From Corbicula japonica (Eukaryota > Mollusca > Bivalvia > Venerida > Cyrenidae), in contig JAZAYU010000010.1 in assembly GCA_038501625.1 (NCBI GenBank), forward strand, positions 4,610,912 through 4,674,911: DNA of 64,000 bases, written 5' to 3'. The position numbers and the translations under genes are program-made. The stretch's first letter is position 1, and each line of letters starts with the position of its first letter. Positions 24,251 through 35,288 of the stretch are shown here, one piece after another. The notes beneath the pieces were generated by a model. The model did not search any database, was not told the DNA's origin, and worked only from the letters and a program-made list of their open reading frames with translations.

Positions 24251-24769
24251 AATACTTTTGTTATTGTTGAGCTTGTTCATGATAAACGTAAGGATCAGTA
24301 TGCATACTTATATCTGCTCTGGCTTTTGGGTCGACGTCATTTATTTTGAGTACCTTGTAATCAATTTAATAATTCGAACATGTAAGACTAAATATAAGTA
24401 ATAGGTTAACTTTTTTCTCACGAGTACTAGGATAATTATCATATTATCTGTACTTCTGGTACACAACAGATTATGAACAGATGCAATTAACTTCTAGATA
24501 CCGTTTTGTTGTTTCACCTTAAGATAAATAGAAATATATGAAAATCATAATTGTTTGTGTATTCTAGTTTAATGCATATATTATTCGTATAAGACCTCAT
24601 CAATCAGCAGTCAATCTCTCTGAAGTCAGACAGTTTGATCTGATGATGACCAAAACATACCATATACATGTACACGCAATATATTGCTTTTTCATCACAA
24701 ACTTCTTTATTTATTAGAAACAGTCAATCAAGAAGCATAAAGCTTTCGGTATTTGTTGAATTTTTTTCT

Positions 24770-24880
24770 AATATGCATTTCGATTACTGCCCATGAACAG
24801 TCTCAATCAAACCTAGCCTGCAAAAGTGTCATATTTGTCGTGTTCACTTGCTTTCAAAGTTCCCTTGTCATCTTTTATAA
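24770..24880 (-). repeat. Dispersed repeat family S1, partial copy
   Basis: Contains AATATGCATTTCGATTACTG, CCCATGAACAGTCTCAATCA, AGCCTGCAAAAGTGTCATAT and TTCAAAGTTCCCTTGTCATC, matching the middle and head of S1 on the minus strand. The other half is absent. Confidence 0.65.
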
Positions 24881-25358
24881 CTTTTAAAATGAGTCTTTCT
24901 TCTTTTCTTGTATTGTGAAAGAGAAAAGCATAATTGATATGCTTATAGGATTATTGCCGTTTATCATGAAGTGGCATACACTGTTAAGCAGAAAACAAAA
25001 ATGTGTTTAATACATCAAACACATTTGGTTCTGTCAGACTATTGCAATTGCAGTCTCTTTGAATATTTTTTCATCAACAACTACAGACTCCGAGAGAAAT
25101 AATTTTTTTAAATTAATAATTCCTTCATAAATCCAGCCGAACTATTCACTTAAAACGGGCAAAGAAGGACTTTTAAATGACTTCTGCACCAATATGTTCT
25201 AATCAGGTGCTTTTAACATGCTGCCATTTGAATAGATGTTTTGTATTTATCAGTTACAGTTACCTCCTTTGATATTAATTTATCAGTTCTTAGAGTAAAT
25301 GCAAATATAAAATGGTTTATAGCACTGGGGTGATTTTGTCGTGTATTAAGAAGCATAT
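24881..25358. other. No gene recognised
   Basis: AT-rich DNA between a family S1 fragment and a large microsatellite. Confidence 0.4.
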
Positions 25359-25430
25359 GTCTGTCTATCTGTCTGTCTGTCTGTCTGTCATCTTTTCTAG
25401 CCTTGCCTTGTCTTGCCTTGTCTTTTATTG

Positions 25431-25526
<96 letters not shown>

Positions 25527-25530
25527 CTCA

Positions 25531-25563
<33 letters not shown>
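25359..25563 (+). repeat. Compound microsatellite (TGTC)n-(TC)n-(CA)n
   Basis: A first TGTC run (about 25359-25389), a TTGCC/TTGTC interlude, then (TGTC)n to about 25497, (TC)n to about 25546 and (CA)n to about 25563. The serine, leucine and cysteine-rich open frames across it arise from the repeat. Confidence 0.95.
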
Positions 25564-26454
25564 TCTTTTTCTATCTCTTTCTTGCTCCCCTACGCCTTGT
25601 GTATCAAGTAAATATATAAACTAGTTAACCAGGAAAAGCTGAAATGCTGACAGCTTTACTAACCGGAAATAAATAAATAGTTTAATTTTTTATCTGAAAG
25701 GTTCCTTTCGAAAATGACATTTACATAGTTATTAGTGTCTTTAAGAATTTAGTGTGCGAACTATATCCACTGGGGTATCTTGCAATAGAGTCAATCAAAA
25801 ATCTGTATGAAGTGCATCTAATCAGTTTCTTAAGGATTCGTTTTCAAATTTGTAATTTCATTTAAAAAACTCCGAAACTTTTTCTAGAGAATGGTTTTTA
25901 AAGTGGTTTCTTGATAAGGTGCTTCCTCAATTTCTGTTATTTCTCTTTTTCGTGGAATTTTATGGTTTCAAAAAGCCAAAACTGTCTTCCTGCCGAAAAG
26001 GTTGTATTCTAAGTGTGTTACAATAACATTCCAAAAGTTCTTTTCAAAATTATGAGAATTTCGAAAAATGTTACTTTGCATTAAAATATTAGTGCACAGC
26101 TATTTTATCAAAAGACAAATAATTAATGAAAAAAGTCCTTAAAGAAAGACACTCTTTGTTTTGTAGTTTAATGCTATCAGGTTTTACATGTTTATTACAT
26201 ATCAATAATGTGTATTCATATTTCGCTTAATATTTTAGAACAGATATTAATAATTATACATATATAATAAAATATCATTATTTAGTGCTAAAATCTACAA
26301 TAAACTTTAACATTACAACTGAACAACACTAGTTTCAATAAAACATTTCTGAACAAGAATAGACCATTTATGTTGACTTATATCTAAAAAAAACTTACCA
26401 TTTGTTATAACACAACATAAATTATATCACATTTAATGCTACCAGTCCTGTTAC
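25564..26454. other. No gene recognised
   Basis: AT-rich with several AATAAA and TAATTA words but no exon-like segment. Confidence 0.4.
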
Positions 26455-26525
26455 TTATGAATGCAATTAGCTTCTTATGTTTAATATGTTGGTGTGTTTT
26501 TGCATGCAACATTGTCAGGTAGATG
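26455..26525 (+). repeat. Dispersed repeat family S2, 5' fragment
   Basis: ATTAGCTTCTTATGTTTAAT and TTTTTGCATGCAACATTGTC match the start of the 23845 copy; similarity fades at about 26525. Confidence 0.6.
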
Positions 26526-26966
26526 CGGGTAATTAGGAGCTAATACCCAGACAAGTATCGTGTCCAAAAACCGAACACAGTATATCAGAGCACATATTGA
26601 ATGTACGGGAAAACATTTTACAGCTGGGAAACAGAGCAAACAACGCTTCTCTGACATTGAAACTTTTGTGGGTTTTTTTTTGTTATAATTGTGTTTCAAC
26701 TTTGTATAGCCGTGACATAATTATTTACACTTTAACATTCCTTTACGCTTAAACAATCATAAAGCCGATGGTGCGCAGTGTTATTGTAGAGGTTGGGTTA
26801 CAGTAAAGACTGCTCGCAATTTATTGGGCTGTGCACAATTCTTTGACTTGTGACGTCAGTAAGGCAGTACGATTTGCCAAACGTTTCTGCGAAACAAACC
26901 GTGCGCCATTCGCTTTGTCGTTCACATGGCTGTCCCAAACAGGGTGGGGAATCACATGACAAAAAC

Positions 26967-27000
26967 ATGGCCGCCAACCAAAAAATTCTCTCGGTTCGAG
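26967..27000 (+). CDS. Possible first coding exon (left arm copy), product unknown
   Basis: An ATG in the favourable setting AACATGGCC opens a frame MAANQKILSVR that runs into GAG followed by GTAAGT, a textbook splice donor. A TGACGTCA-like site (GTGACGTCAG) lies about 115 bp upstream in a CpG-richer stretch. The other arm keeps the same ATG, frame and donor. No downstream exon was found, so this could be the duplicated start of a gene or chance. Confidence 0.25.
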
Positions 27001-28267
27001 GTAAGTTTTTACTTGTTTCTCGCTTATTCCTAGACAATTTTAAATGAAATAAACACTAAAGTACCCGTACACGAAGACAGATTGCATAGTGTATTCCAAA
27101 TTTTGCCAGCTTTTGTAGTTTATGCGGTATTTCGTGTACAGTGTTTGGCAGCTTGCACTGCTCGGTGATAGGGTACACTTGGATCTTGATGAAATCGTTC
27201 TTCTGGCAAGTTTTCGAAAATGAGCTGATTGTTGCATGAAAAATTTGTTATATCCCGACAGAAAAAATGCTTCTGGTGCAGACATATCCAGTTTCTGTAT
27301 GCAACTGATGTGAAAAACGCAAAAATGGAAAATGATAGGGAACACTGGCCGCAACGTTGATGATAGGGAACACTTGCATTGTTTTTGAGAAGCAAACTGT
27401 TTGCCAGTCCGAGCGATCAGTTTCGAAACGGAGCGAGTCCGTTGCATTTTTTTTTCGATAAAATATGGATATTTTGTTTCCTTTGTTTAAATTCTTATGA
27501 TCAGCTACGAAGTTGTTAGAAAGGAGTATTATTTAATACAGGTGGGTCTTGCATAGCTAGAAATGTAAATCTCTGAAACGTTTGCATTTATAAAACAAAG
27601 CAATAGAAAAAATACCACAATTTTCAGATTTTCAGTGGACGTTAAGAATTATATGATGCGCCAGAACAATAATAAGCAAGAAAGCATGATTACAGTTAAA
27701 ATTTTATATACTCAGTACATTTAAAAATGTAGATTTTAATGTCATGTATTTTGAAGATTTTTCCATTTTTACAAGATCTGATGCCTCAAGCAGAGTAAAG
27801 TCTTGAAAACCAGACTTACGAAATTTAATGTATCGACGTCATGATGCACGTGACTTGTTAAATTCCACACTTTGCACTTGATTTAAACGTGTATTAAAAT
27901 TTCGCAATTTTATTGCTATGTACGTGTGAGCAGTCGACCGATACACAGTAAAACATGTTTAAAGGATTTGTGCAAATCTGTATTAATTCCACGGCTTATT
28001 GTACTGCCGTTCTTACGTTTAGATTCGTATGCGTAATCTACAGCATGAAAGGCAGGGGCGCATACAGCTGTTTTCACACTCATTTTCTTAAAACGAAACA
28101 ACATCAATATTTTAGACTAGCTATTCTTGTCTTCAGACATGTCGCCGATCAAACACATTAAGGATTGGGGGAAGAAATTCATTTATTCACGTGGTCAGCC
28201 ACAATAAAATCTTGCTTAGCTTCGACAAGCACTGACTTATGAATGGAATAAAATGCCCCAGTAACAA

Positions 28268-28780
28268 AGTCTTAGTAGCTAACCTCCGTGTTGTAGGCCA
28301 CTGGCTGGGAAGATGCTTCTTGGGACATTTACAAACAAGTATTTTCTGAAAAGCCTCGTCTGTCCCCTACTCATTTTGCGTTGTTTGCACTCTGGGACAT
28401 ATTGGAGTTATGGAGGTTTTTATATGTTACCCCTGAAATTTGAAGAAAAATATATGGATTGTAAATTCTATTTAAATTCAGCAGTTTCGAATAAACAAAC
28501 ATATTATTTAAGAAAACTTGAAAAAGATTTCACACCAGAAACTTACTTGTAGATCTTTATTAGCCCGCTTAGGGAAAGTTATAGGCTCTTACAAAGCTTT
28601 ATAACAAAAAACATCATGAAACAGTTTTTATTTGTTTCAAATCACACTGGAAGAAGTATTATTTTAACAATAATATATTTTAATACATTTAAAATAGAAT
28701 TAAAAATGAAAAATGAAAAATTCAAAGATTCAAATCTTCCAAGCTAAGGCCTACAAAACGGAGGTTAAGCTACTACGACT
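28268..28780. mobile_element. Non-autonomous element with about 33-bp inverted ends
   Basis: The left end AGTCTTAGTAGCTAACCTCC-GTGTTGTAGGCC and the right end read on the other strand AGTCGTAGTAGCTTAACCTC-CGTTTTGTAGGCC differ at few positions. The interior has a 79-codon frame (28313-28552) that I cannot assign and which probably is not a gene. It sits in the spacer of the large inverted repeat. Confidence 0.65.
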
Positions 28781-30098
28781 TAATTAATCAAATCAACGTC
28801 CCCCGACTTTTTTATCAAGAGAAGGAAAATCTTTTAAATTAAATTACAAATGTAGTTTCAAAATGAATTTGCTTTTGGAAAATCACAGTCGTTTTATGAC
28901 TGTCTCTAATAGTGCCTTCTCGTTAATGTGGGTTCCTGTCATCATATCCCGAAAAACATGCTTATATAAAACTATAATAAGTATCAAAGCATTTGTGTTT
29001 GTTAAGTAAATATTCTAAGAACCGCATCGATATTTATTGCTGTCTGCAGCAAAATATTTTTTTATTATTACAATTTCTATACTAATAATATAATAATAAT
29101 TCACCAGGTTTCAAATATAAAATACATTATTAAAGGATATCTCGCCTGTATAAAATATATTTATATCTTACCGGTGTCCAGATTCTTTACTTCATGACTA
29201 AAAGACAAAAACACATTTCAATATCTACTCTTTTGAGATTGCGGAAACCGGAAGTCGTTTTAATACTCAGAAATCGAAATTTTAATCTAATGTTGCAAAC
29301 AAAACGCCCTGGTTTGTTTTTACACTACATTACACTAAAACTGGAAAAGTTCCTGTTTTGTATATAAACGTTGTAACTGTAATCATGATTACGCACATAT
29401 GTTGTTTTCTGGCGCATCACTATATGCACCATGTTCTCTATTTCATTTATAATCTTCAGAAAATCTGCTTAATACAAATTATGATATCTTTTCAAGTGTT
29501 TTGTTTCATAAATGCAAACGTTTCAAAGATTTACATTTCCAGCTAAGCAAGATTGTTTTGTTAAATAATACTTCTTTCTAAAATACTTCGTAGCTGATCA
29601 TAAGAATTTAAAAAAGGGAATAAAATATCCATGTTTAATTGAAATTAATACAACGGACTCGCTTGGAATATTCGCAAACTGATCGCTCGGATTGGCAAAC
29701 AGTTTGCTTCTCAAAAATACAAGTGTTCCTTATCTCCAACGTCGCGGCCAGTGTTCCCTATCATTTTCCATTTTTGCTTTTTTTACATCAGTTGCATACA
29801 GAAACTGGATATGTCTGCACCGGTAACATTCAGTCTGTCGGGATATAACAAATTTTTCATGCAACAATCAGCTCACTTGCGAAAACTTGCCAGAAGAACG
29901 ATTTCATCAAGATCCAAGTGTACCCTATCACCGAGCAGTGCAAGCTGTCAAACACTTTACACGAAATACCGCATAAACTACAAAAGCTGGCAAAATTTGG
30001 AATATACTGTGCAATCTGTCTTCGTGTACGGGTACTTTTGTGTTTTTTTTTTCATTTAAAATGGTTTAGGAATAAGCGAGAAACAAGTAAAAACATAC

Positions 30099-30132
30099 CT
30101 CGAACCGAGATAATTTCTTGGTTGGCGGCCAT
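30099..30132 (-). CDS. Possible first coding exon (right arm copy), product unknown
   Basis: Reverse-strand counterpart of 26967-27000: MAANQEIISVR followed by GAG and a GTATGT donor. The two substitutions that alter residues (K to E, L to I) leave the frame and the splice donor intact. Same caveats as its partner. Confidence 0.22.
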
Positions 30133-30168
30133 GTTTTTGTCAAGTGATTCCCCACCCTGCCAAACGTA

Positions 30169-31235
30169 CGAGGGATGTTCGAGAAGTGATGCGAATGCAG
30201 TTATATTACAGAACATATATCGACTTTCAAATGTTTAAAATCATTCTTAGATGCATCAATAATTCCTCTAAATAATCTAACATTTTGGCCAGTTTTGTGT
30301 ACTCGAAAGTAGCTGTGTCAAAATATTTCTTCGTTATATAAAAGGTCACTGCGAAATTTCCGGACAAAAACCAAAAACAAGTTTGATTCATCATCTTTTT
30401 GTCTGAATTATACTTTTTTAGAAAATCATTTTCTGTTAGAAAAAAAATGTATAACTTTATTACAACTTTACTATTAAAATTATCAGTTTCAAAAACTTGA
30501 ATGACGGTGTCTTAGCAAGTCCAAGTGTGAAACGCTTTTTGATTAAGAGTAAAGATTATTATTATTCATTGAAAACTCACAATTTAAACATGAATATATA
30601 GCCTGATTAGTTATCTTAAACACACACATGGCTTTTTTTAAAGATTCTTGTGTCTAGATTTACCCACAAGTGTTGTAACGAACCCTTGTCATTTCTCATT
30701 ATTTAAACTTACCTCCCATGTTAAGGGCTGTGTTATCCGAAGCCGGAATAGCAGATCAAATTAGTTTTATAATCAAATGGACAAGTATCAACTTCTTTAC
30801 CTCATGATGTATGCAAAATGTATAAGCATTGCTGTTTACTTTTCTTTATTATATTCTGAACGATTACACTTTGGGTCACAATCCCATTTTCAAGAAGGCT
30901 GTCAGCTGAGTCATGATATAACCCTTTAGTCTGTGGGATATGGCGTATATCCCAGTTCTGCAGTCTGATCAGGTTATACACTGTTTTCATTTAGATTATT
31001 TCTGACCAAAAAGTGAACATTGTAATTACTGAGTTGACTAACAGATGTGCAGGCTAGTATACTTTAGTATACCCTATTTAAAGTTCTATAAAATCCTCAA
31101 TATTTGACTTTGGTAAATAAAATTTTCAGGCTTGTTAGACAAAAGGTTATGCTGACAGCAGACATTCATACAACGTGTTTACACTCATCCATATGCGTTG
31201 GAATGATTTGTGCATTACTTTTCGAACATCCTTCG
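30169..31235. mobile_element. Mariner-like non-autonomous element
   Basis: The left end is CGAGGGATGTTCGAGAAGTG and the right end read on the other strand is CGAAGGATGTTCGAAAAGTA, each flanked by TA (30167-30168 and 31236-31237), the target duplication of Tc1/mariner elements. The CGAGGG start also matches the mariner at 51564. No transposase fragment is visible inside, so about 1 kb of unrelated sequence is carried between mariner-type ends. A 62-codon minus-strand frame at 30802-30990 is not transposase-like. It lies 8 bp outside the large inverted repeat. Confidence 0.75.
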
Positions 31236-32083
31236 TATTTTCAAACAAGCCATCACGAATTCTTCTCATAAATATTCAATCATTAAATACATACTTTCCG
31301 AAAAACAAACAGTTCTATTCTAACGAGCATATAATAAAATTATTCCTCAATTTAATGCTTTAGTGTTCAAACTAGTATGTTTTAAGTTTTGGTATTTCAA
31401 GCAACATTTTACATGATTCTTGACAAACATGAACTATTCTGATTGAAATTTCTTTGTCTCTCTCTGAAGAAATTGTTTTAGCACTGCGGGCATAATATAT
31501 TTCTTATTTTTGTTTTTCCCATAATTTTGTGTTTACTATTGCCGCCTTAGAACGGTTGTTGGTGAACATGAAATACCAGAATTACAAGATCATAAATTTG
31601 AGAAAACAGACCAGTCTCAAATCTCAAGCATTTCATTCATTAATATGGAGTTTTGTTATTGGGCTTAGTAGCAGATGAAATACAAATGCTGAACGCGTTA
31701 CATAATTGTATCACAGTCACGAAATAGCTGTCTGTTTCGATCATAGAACATATTCTACAAGGGAAACCCTAGCGAGATGAAATTATTCATGATTCCTTTC
31801 AGACAGTAATAAGTAGTGCACCATCAAGGACAGTCTAATTGACAGCCACCTTCCCTTTATTATGTTAGGTTCTCCTTTTTTGGGATCATCTTTCGTAAAT
31901 TACTGGCTACAATTGATAATAATTTGACAACCCATTCTGCTTCTGGCGAAAAACTACTTTACTAACCTTTCTTATACGCATATTTATGATATGTACCGAT
32001 CATACAGTATAATTCAAAATATCCGAGACATTTTTGTAATTTAATAGCGTTATAATCATCATATACAGGCATTCATTTTTTAA
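31236..32083. other. No gene; one F4 hairpin fragment
   Basis: Around 31585-31640 the words AGATCATAAA, GACCAGTCTCAAATCTCAAG and CATTTCATTC match one arm of the F4 hairpin (33904). The rest is unassigned. Confidence 0.45.
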
Positions 32084-32455
32084 ATACCATACTTGAATAA
32101 GGAATGCTGTCCGTGTATCCAAAATAATATTAATAACAAATGTTCAATGTGATATCCTGTTTGGGTGATTATGTCGTCAAGTCTTTTCTTGAGGTGACTA
32201 TGGCTGATGCGCACATCTGTGGATTTATCATTCTCATCATTCGTCAAATTGATGATTGTTTAGCTCATGCACAAATGTTGGTTAAGTTGTGTAGATCATA
32301 TCTTTTAAAATGTCCCCAATGAAAATGTCTAATCGGTCATAGAAAATTCAAGAGAACACTTGACGTCATAATCACCCAAAATGACGTCACATTGAACATT
32401 TGCTATACATATTATTTTGGAAATACGTTCATCATCCCTTACTGAAGTATGGTAT
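32084..32455. mobile_element. Foldback MITE with about 105-bp arms
   Basis: The left arm starts ATACCATACTTGAATAAGG and includes CCAAAATAATATTAATAAC, CAAATGTTCAATGTGA and TTGGGTGATTATG; the right arm mirrors each of these. The loop of about 150 bp has no coding sequence. The right arm holds two TGACGTCA-like sites, ATGACGTCACATT and TTGACGTCATAA. The class is unassigned. Confidence 0.75.
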
Positions 32456-32587
32456 ATTATATATCAAACAAAACTTTAAAGCCTCTAGATTATTACTATG
32501 TGAACGTTGTATGACTATGTTAAATGTTATTAACGCTATTTAATTTTAAAAGTGTATCAGATATTATGAATCACCCTATATCACGTA

Positions 32588-33405
32588 CACTGAAACCCCT
32601 TTAAACCGGACGACGTCGGGACTGAACAAAATTTCCGGTTTAAAGGGGTTTCCGGACTTAAAGGGGTTTTGAGAACTGGACTAGATTCCAACCTTTTGTT
32701 CAAACTAGGACATTTGTATCTATATTTTGTACAGAACTGCATTGGACAGTAATAATAAATACTAGTCTCTATAGCTTTTAACCAACAAAAGTTATTAAAT
32801 TACAAGAAAAGGATCAGCCCACGTTCACTCTAAAATATTTCAAAATTAAAACTAAAAGCAAATAAATTGATATGTTGTTTTACACAACTGATTTATATTC
32901 ATTGAGTGTTGCAGGAAACCCCCTTGAAACAAATACACTAGTCTAGCCCATTGCCAAATATCACTAGTGTCATAATTTAAACGAATAGCTGTGAAAACAC
33001 ATTCAATAAACTTCAATTTGTTGTCATAGCAACCATGACAATTGCTCTAGCCATACACAAATTCATACAGCTTTGAATAAATTTTCTATTACAACAATAT
33101 TGATTAACTTCATTTTACTTTGTACATAATTTTTTAAAATGAAATTCAAAAATTTAAATCTTTTAACCATACATTTCCACGTTAAAATGAAAAATCATAT
33201 TATGACTTTAATCTTGTCCGGTGTAAAGGGGTATTTTAAAGTGGACAAATCCTATTTGGGCCATAATTCTTGTCCGGTTTCCTGAATAAAGGGGTTTCCG
33301 GATTAAAGGGGTGATTTATATAGTAAAAAGTTCGGGACCGGACGATTTGTCCGGTTTAAAGGGGTTTCCAGATTAAAGGGGTTCCGGTTTAAAGGGGTTT
33401 CAGTG
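32588..33405. mobile_element. Pogo/Tigger-like non-autonomous DNA transposon
   Basis: Ends are CACTGAAACCCCTTTAAACC and its complement GGTTTAAAGGGGTTTCAGTG, flanked by TA on both sides (32586-32587 and 33406-33407). CA-starting ends, a TA target duplication and a CNNTGAAACCCC-like terminus suit the pogo group of the Tc1/mariner superfamily. Both subterminal regions repeat a short motif, TTAAAGGGGTTTCCGG and close variants: two or three copies at the left and about six at the right. No transposase frame is present. The 500-bp centre is AT-rich and non-coding. Confidence 0.8.
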
Positions 33406-33671
33406 TACTTAAATGATAAATATGTCTTCACTCTAAATCGAATCCTAACGGCAACATCGCCTAGACTAAATTAACTGAGCAAATAAAAATAAGAACACTT
33501 GCATAAAATTATTACTGTACGATTACCAAAATACATATTTCTTGTTATATTCGTGATGATATACTTTGATTGCAAATAATTAATCAATTTATTGCATATC
33601 AAAATAAATTTTAAAAAGTGAAATATGCATATCAGGAATGGCCACATTCAGCAGACACAGGCCTTAGAACA

Positions 33672-33715
33672 TAAAAAAGCATCTGATTGGCTTGAGATTT
33701 GAGACTGATCACCAA
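33672..33715 (+). repeat. F4 hairpin fragment
   Basis: GCATCTGATTGGCTTGAGAT followed by TTGAGACTGATCACCA joins two non-adjacent parts of the F4 hairpin, so the centre of the palindrome has been deleted. Confidence 0.6.
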
Positions 33716-33903
33716 TCTCTATATTTTATTATATTGTGCCCAGATCTTTTCTTTACATAATTCCATGAACATGTACAGACTAATGGTATTCAAAACTATT
33801 GAAAATATTTGGTGCTCATTGTTATGTAAAGGCATTGCAATTTTACGCTGTATGATAGCATAGATATTGTAAATGTGCTACGAATCACATTTCTGGGCCT
33901 AGT

Positions 33904-34047
33904 GCCCAAGATCATAAAACTAAATCTGGAGATCAGTCTCAAATCTCAAGCATCTGATTGGCTGAAATGGCGACCAGTCGCCATTTCAGCCAATCAGATC
34001 CTTGAGATTTGAGACTGATCTCCAGATTTAGTTTTATGATCTTGGGC
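33904..34047. mobile_element. F4 near-perfect hairpin element, copy 1
   Basis: About 71-bp arms meet at TGGCGAC-CA-GTCGCCA, leaving only two unpaired bases. The arms read GCCCAAGATCATAAAACTAA, ATCTGGAGATCAGTCTCAAA and CATCTGATTGGCTGAAATGG. Each arm has an ATTGG/CCAAT box. A second copy at 43649-43792 has the same central 50 bp. No coding capacity. Confidence 0.85.
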
Positions 34048-34050
34048 CCT

Positions 34051-34163
34051 GGAATAAAACCTGCATCTGGAGACCAGTCTCAAATCTCAAACCACCATTT
34101 TAGCCAATCAGGTGGTGAAGGTTTGACATTGGTCTCCAGTTTAAGTTTTATGATCATGGGCCT
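34051..34163. mobile_element. F4-related decayed hairpin
   Basis: Directly follows copy 1. It keeps CTGGAGACCAGTCTCAAATC, TTTTAGCCAATCAG and GGTCTCCAG plus GTTTTATGATCATGGGCC, but the centre is shortened to AAACCACCA...GGTGGTGAAGGTTT. It therefore looks like an older or internally deleted relative placed head to tail. Confidence 0.7.
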
Positions 34164-34510
34164 AGCTTTACAAAAATCGCAAATAGTCTAAAATTAAATA
34201 CCTTAATGAAAACATAATCTCTAATAGAGACAAGCGAGTCTAAAACAGGATGTCACTATTACAGGATTACTAAAGAATACGCCGAAAAATAAACTTTCTT
34301 TTGAAATATAATTAATATAAAGGGCAAGTGCAGAAATTTTTTATACAGATGCAATAAAAATTATTGTAGTGATAATCTCTAGCCTTGACAAATGTACATG
34401 TATTGTGGAATCATACAATATCATTTCGCACGAATGTTCTTTCGCGTATTTTGCGCTTGGACAGTTGCGTGTTATCAACCCCAGTAAAATTAAAATGGTG
34501 ATGATATCGA

Positions 34511-34546
34511 TGAAGACGAAGACGACGACGAAGACGACGACAACGA

Positions 34547-34610
<64 letters not shown>
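34511..34610 (+). repeat. (GAC)n-(GAT)n microsatellite
   Basis: GAC/GAA units from about 34511 to 34580 followed by about ten GAT units. It lies just beyond the presumed 3' end of the minus-strand gene. Threonine and methionine-rich open frames across it are repeat products. Confidence 0.93.
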
Positions 34611-34611
<1 letters not shown>

Positions 34612-34634
34612 TTACATGGTTGATGTAAATATTG

Positions 34635-34640
34635 TTTATT
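34635..34640 (-). promoter_or_regulatory. Possible poly(A) signal of the minus-strand gene
   Basis: AATAAA on the minus strand about 130 bp past the stop codon at 34767. Position is reasonable for a short 3' untranslated region. Confidence 0.4.
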
Positions 34641-34766
34641 ATTGTAAGGTGATTATAAATGTTATTGGCACATAATAGCTTATTTTATAAAGTAAGCCTG
34701 TTTTACTGTTATTCGTCATCTTAATAGTGTCGTTAGTTTCTTGTATATGTTTGTCGTGCATGTAAT

Positions 34767-34927
34767 TTAATCGGAACTCTGCGCTTTCAAATGATGGTTT
34801 TGCTCAGCTTCCTGAAGTCTACCATTTTTCTCAAAGTTCAATTGCCTTTTCCATAAAATCCCTAGACATACTGTGATCATCAGCTGCAGGAAGGCCAACC
34901 CTGCCAACGTGATATGTAGTTTAGAAT
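34767..34927 (-). CDS. Terminal exon: transmembrane segment and cytosolic tail of a coiled-coil membrane protein
   Basis: On the minus strand a TATATCTTTTCAG acceptor precedes 34927. The exon starts with two bases (AT) that complete a Gly/Asp-type codon with the G left by the upstream exon (G|AT = Asp), then reads SKLHITLAGLAFLQLMITVC, LGILW, the basic KRQ and a polar tail rich in Q, E, N and K before TAA at 34769-34767. The hydrophobic run of about 22 residues followed by positive charge is a good membrane anchor with the tail in the cytosol. It must be read with 35289-35569; together they form the 3' part of one gene. Family not recognised. Confidence 0.68.
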
Positions 34928-35288
34928 CTGAAAAGATATATTATTAATATTGTTTTGAAAATCTTCATTACACCAAGGGTTCGTAGTGTTTATGAAATAA
35001 TGAAAATGGAACTTTAAAAGCCACCGAACATGAAAAATATATAATATTGCATTCTTGGTTGGATTGAGCCTGTTTATGGACAGTAATAAAAATGCTCATT
35101 ACTGAATATGCCGCCTCATCCCGGATACAGCGAAAACTCATTTTACATCAGTATCTGTATATTATTTAGATGTGTTTATTATAAACGGGTTGTACGATTA
35201 AAATGCAACAGGCTTGTCAAAATGTTAAATTCACAAATTGAATTTCCAAGGATTGTTTCATTTTCAACAAAGGTTTAACTTGCATTAC
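34928..35288 (-). other. Intron of the coiled-coil gene, containing an S1 repeat
   Basis: A 361-bp intron with GTAATG donor and TTTTCAG acceptor on the minus strand. Its middle (about 35005-35145) is a plus-oriented copy of dispersed family S1, so the repeat is antisense to the gene: GGAACTTTAAAAGCCACCGA, TGAGCCTGTTTATGGACAGT and a ...GCTCATTACTG core are visible. Confidence 0.6.

Larger units (their letters stand above)
26940..30159. repeat. Large inverted repeat (about 0.78-kb arms)
   Basis: The left arm (26940 to about 27720) and right arm (about 29345-30159) are reverse complements with scattered differences. They share CAGGGTGGGGAATCAC at the outer ends, ATGGCCGCCAACCAA, GTACCCGTACACGAAGACAG, TTTGCCAGCTTTTGTAGTTT and GATCTTGATGAAATCGTTCT. 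Similarity is high in the outer 0.5 kb and weakens inward, continuing at least to a shared GATGCGCCAGAA and CATGATTACAGTTA. The spacer holds a separate TIR element (28268-28780). The outer CAGGG...CCCTG termini recall hAT elements, but the adjacent 8-mers do not match as target duplications. It is a foldback or an inverted segmental duplication. Confidence 0.8.

Noticed and set aside
25312..25624. Overlapping open frames rich in S, L, V and C across the TGTC/TC/CA repeat
   Set aside because: All three frames are open only because the microsatellite lacks stop codons; no start context or splice signal.
27040..27447. 135-codon frame conserved in both arms of the large inverted repeat
   Set aside because: The arms are similar at the DNA level throughout, so an open frame in both is expected. 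Alternative frames are equally open and the composition is not protein-like.
26932..30167. hAT classification of the large inverted repeat from its CAGGG/CCCTG ends
   Set aside because: The flanking 8-mers (GTCCCAAA and CCAAACGT) do not match, and no hAT transposase sequence is visible.
34369..34623. 84-codon frame ending in long threonine and methionine runs
   Set aside because: Product of the (GAC)n and (GAT)n microsatellite.
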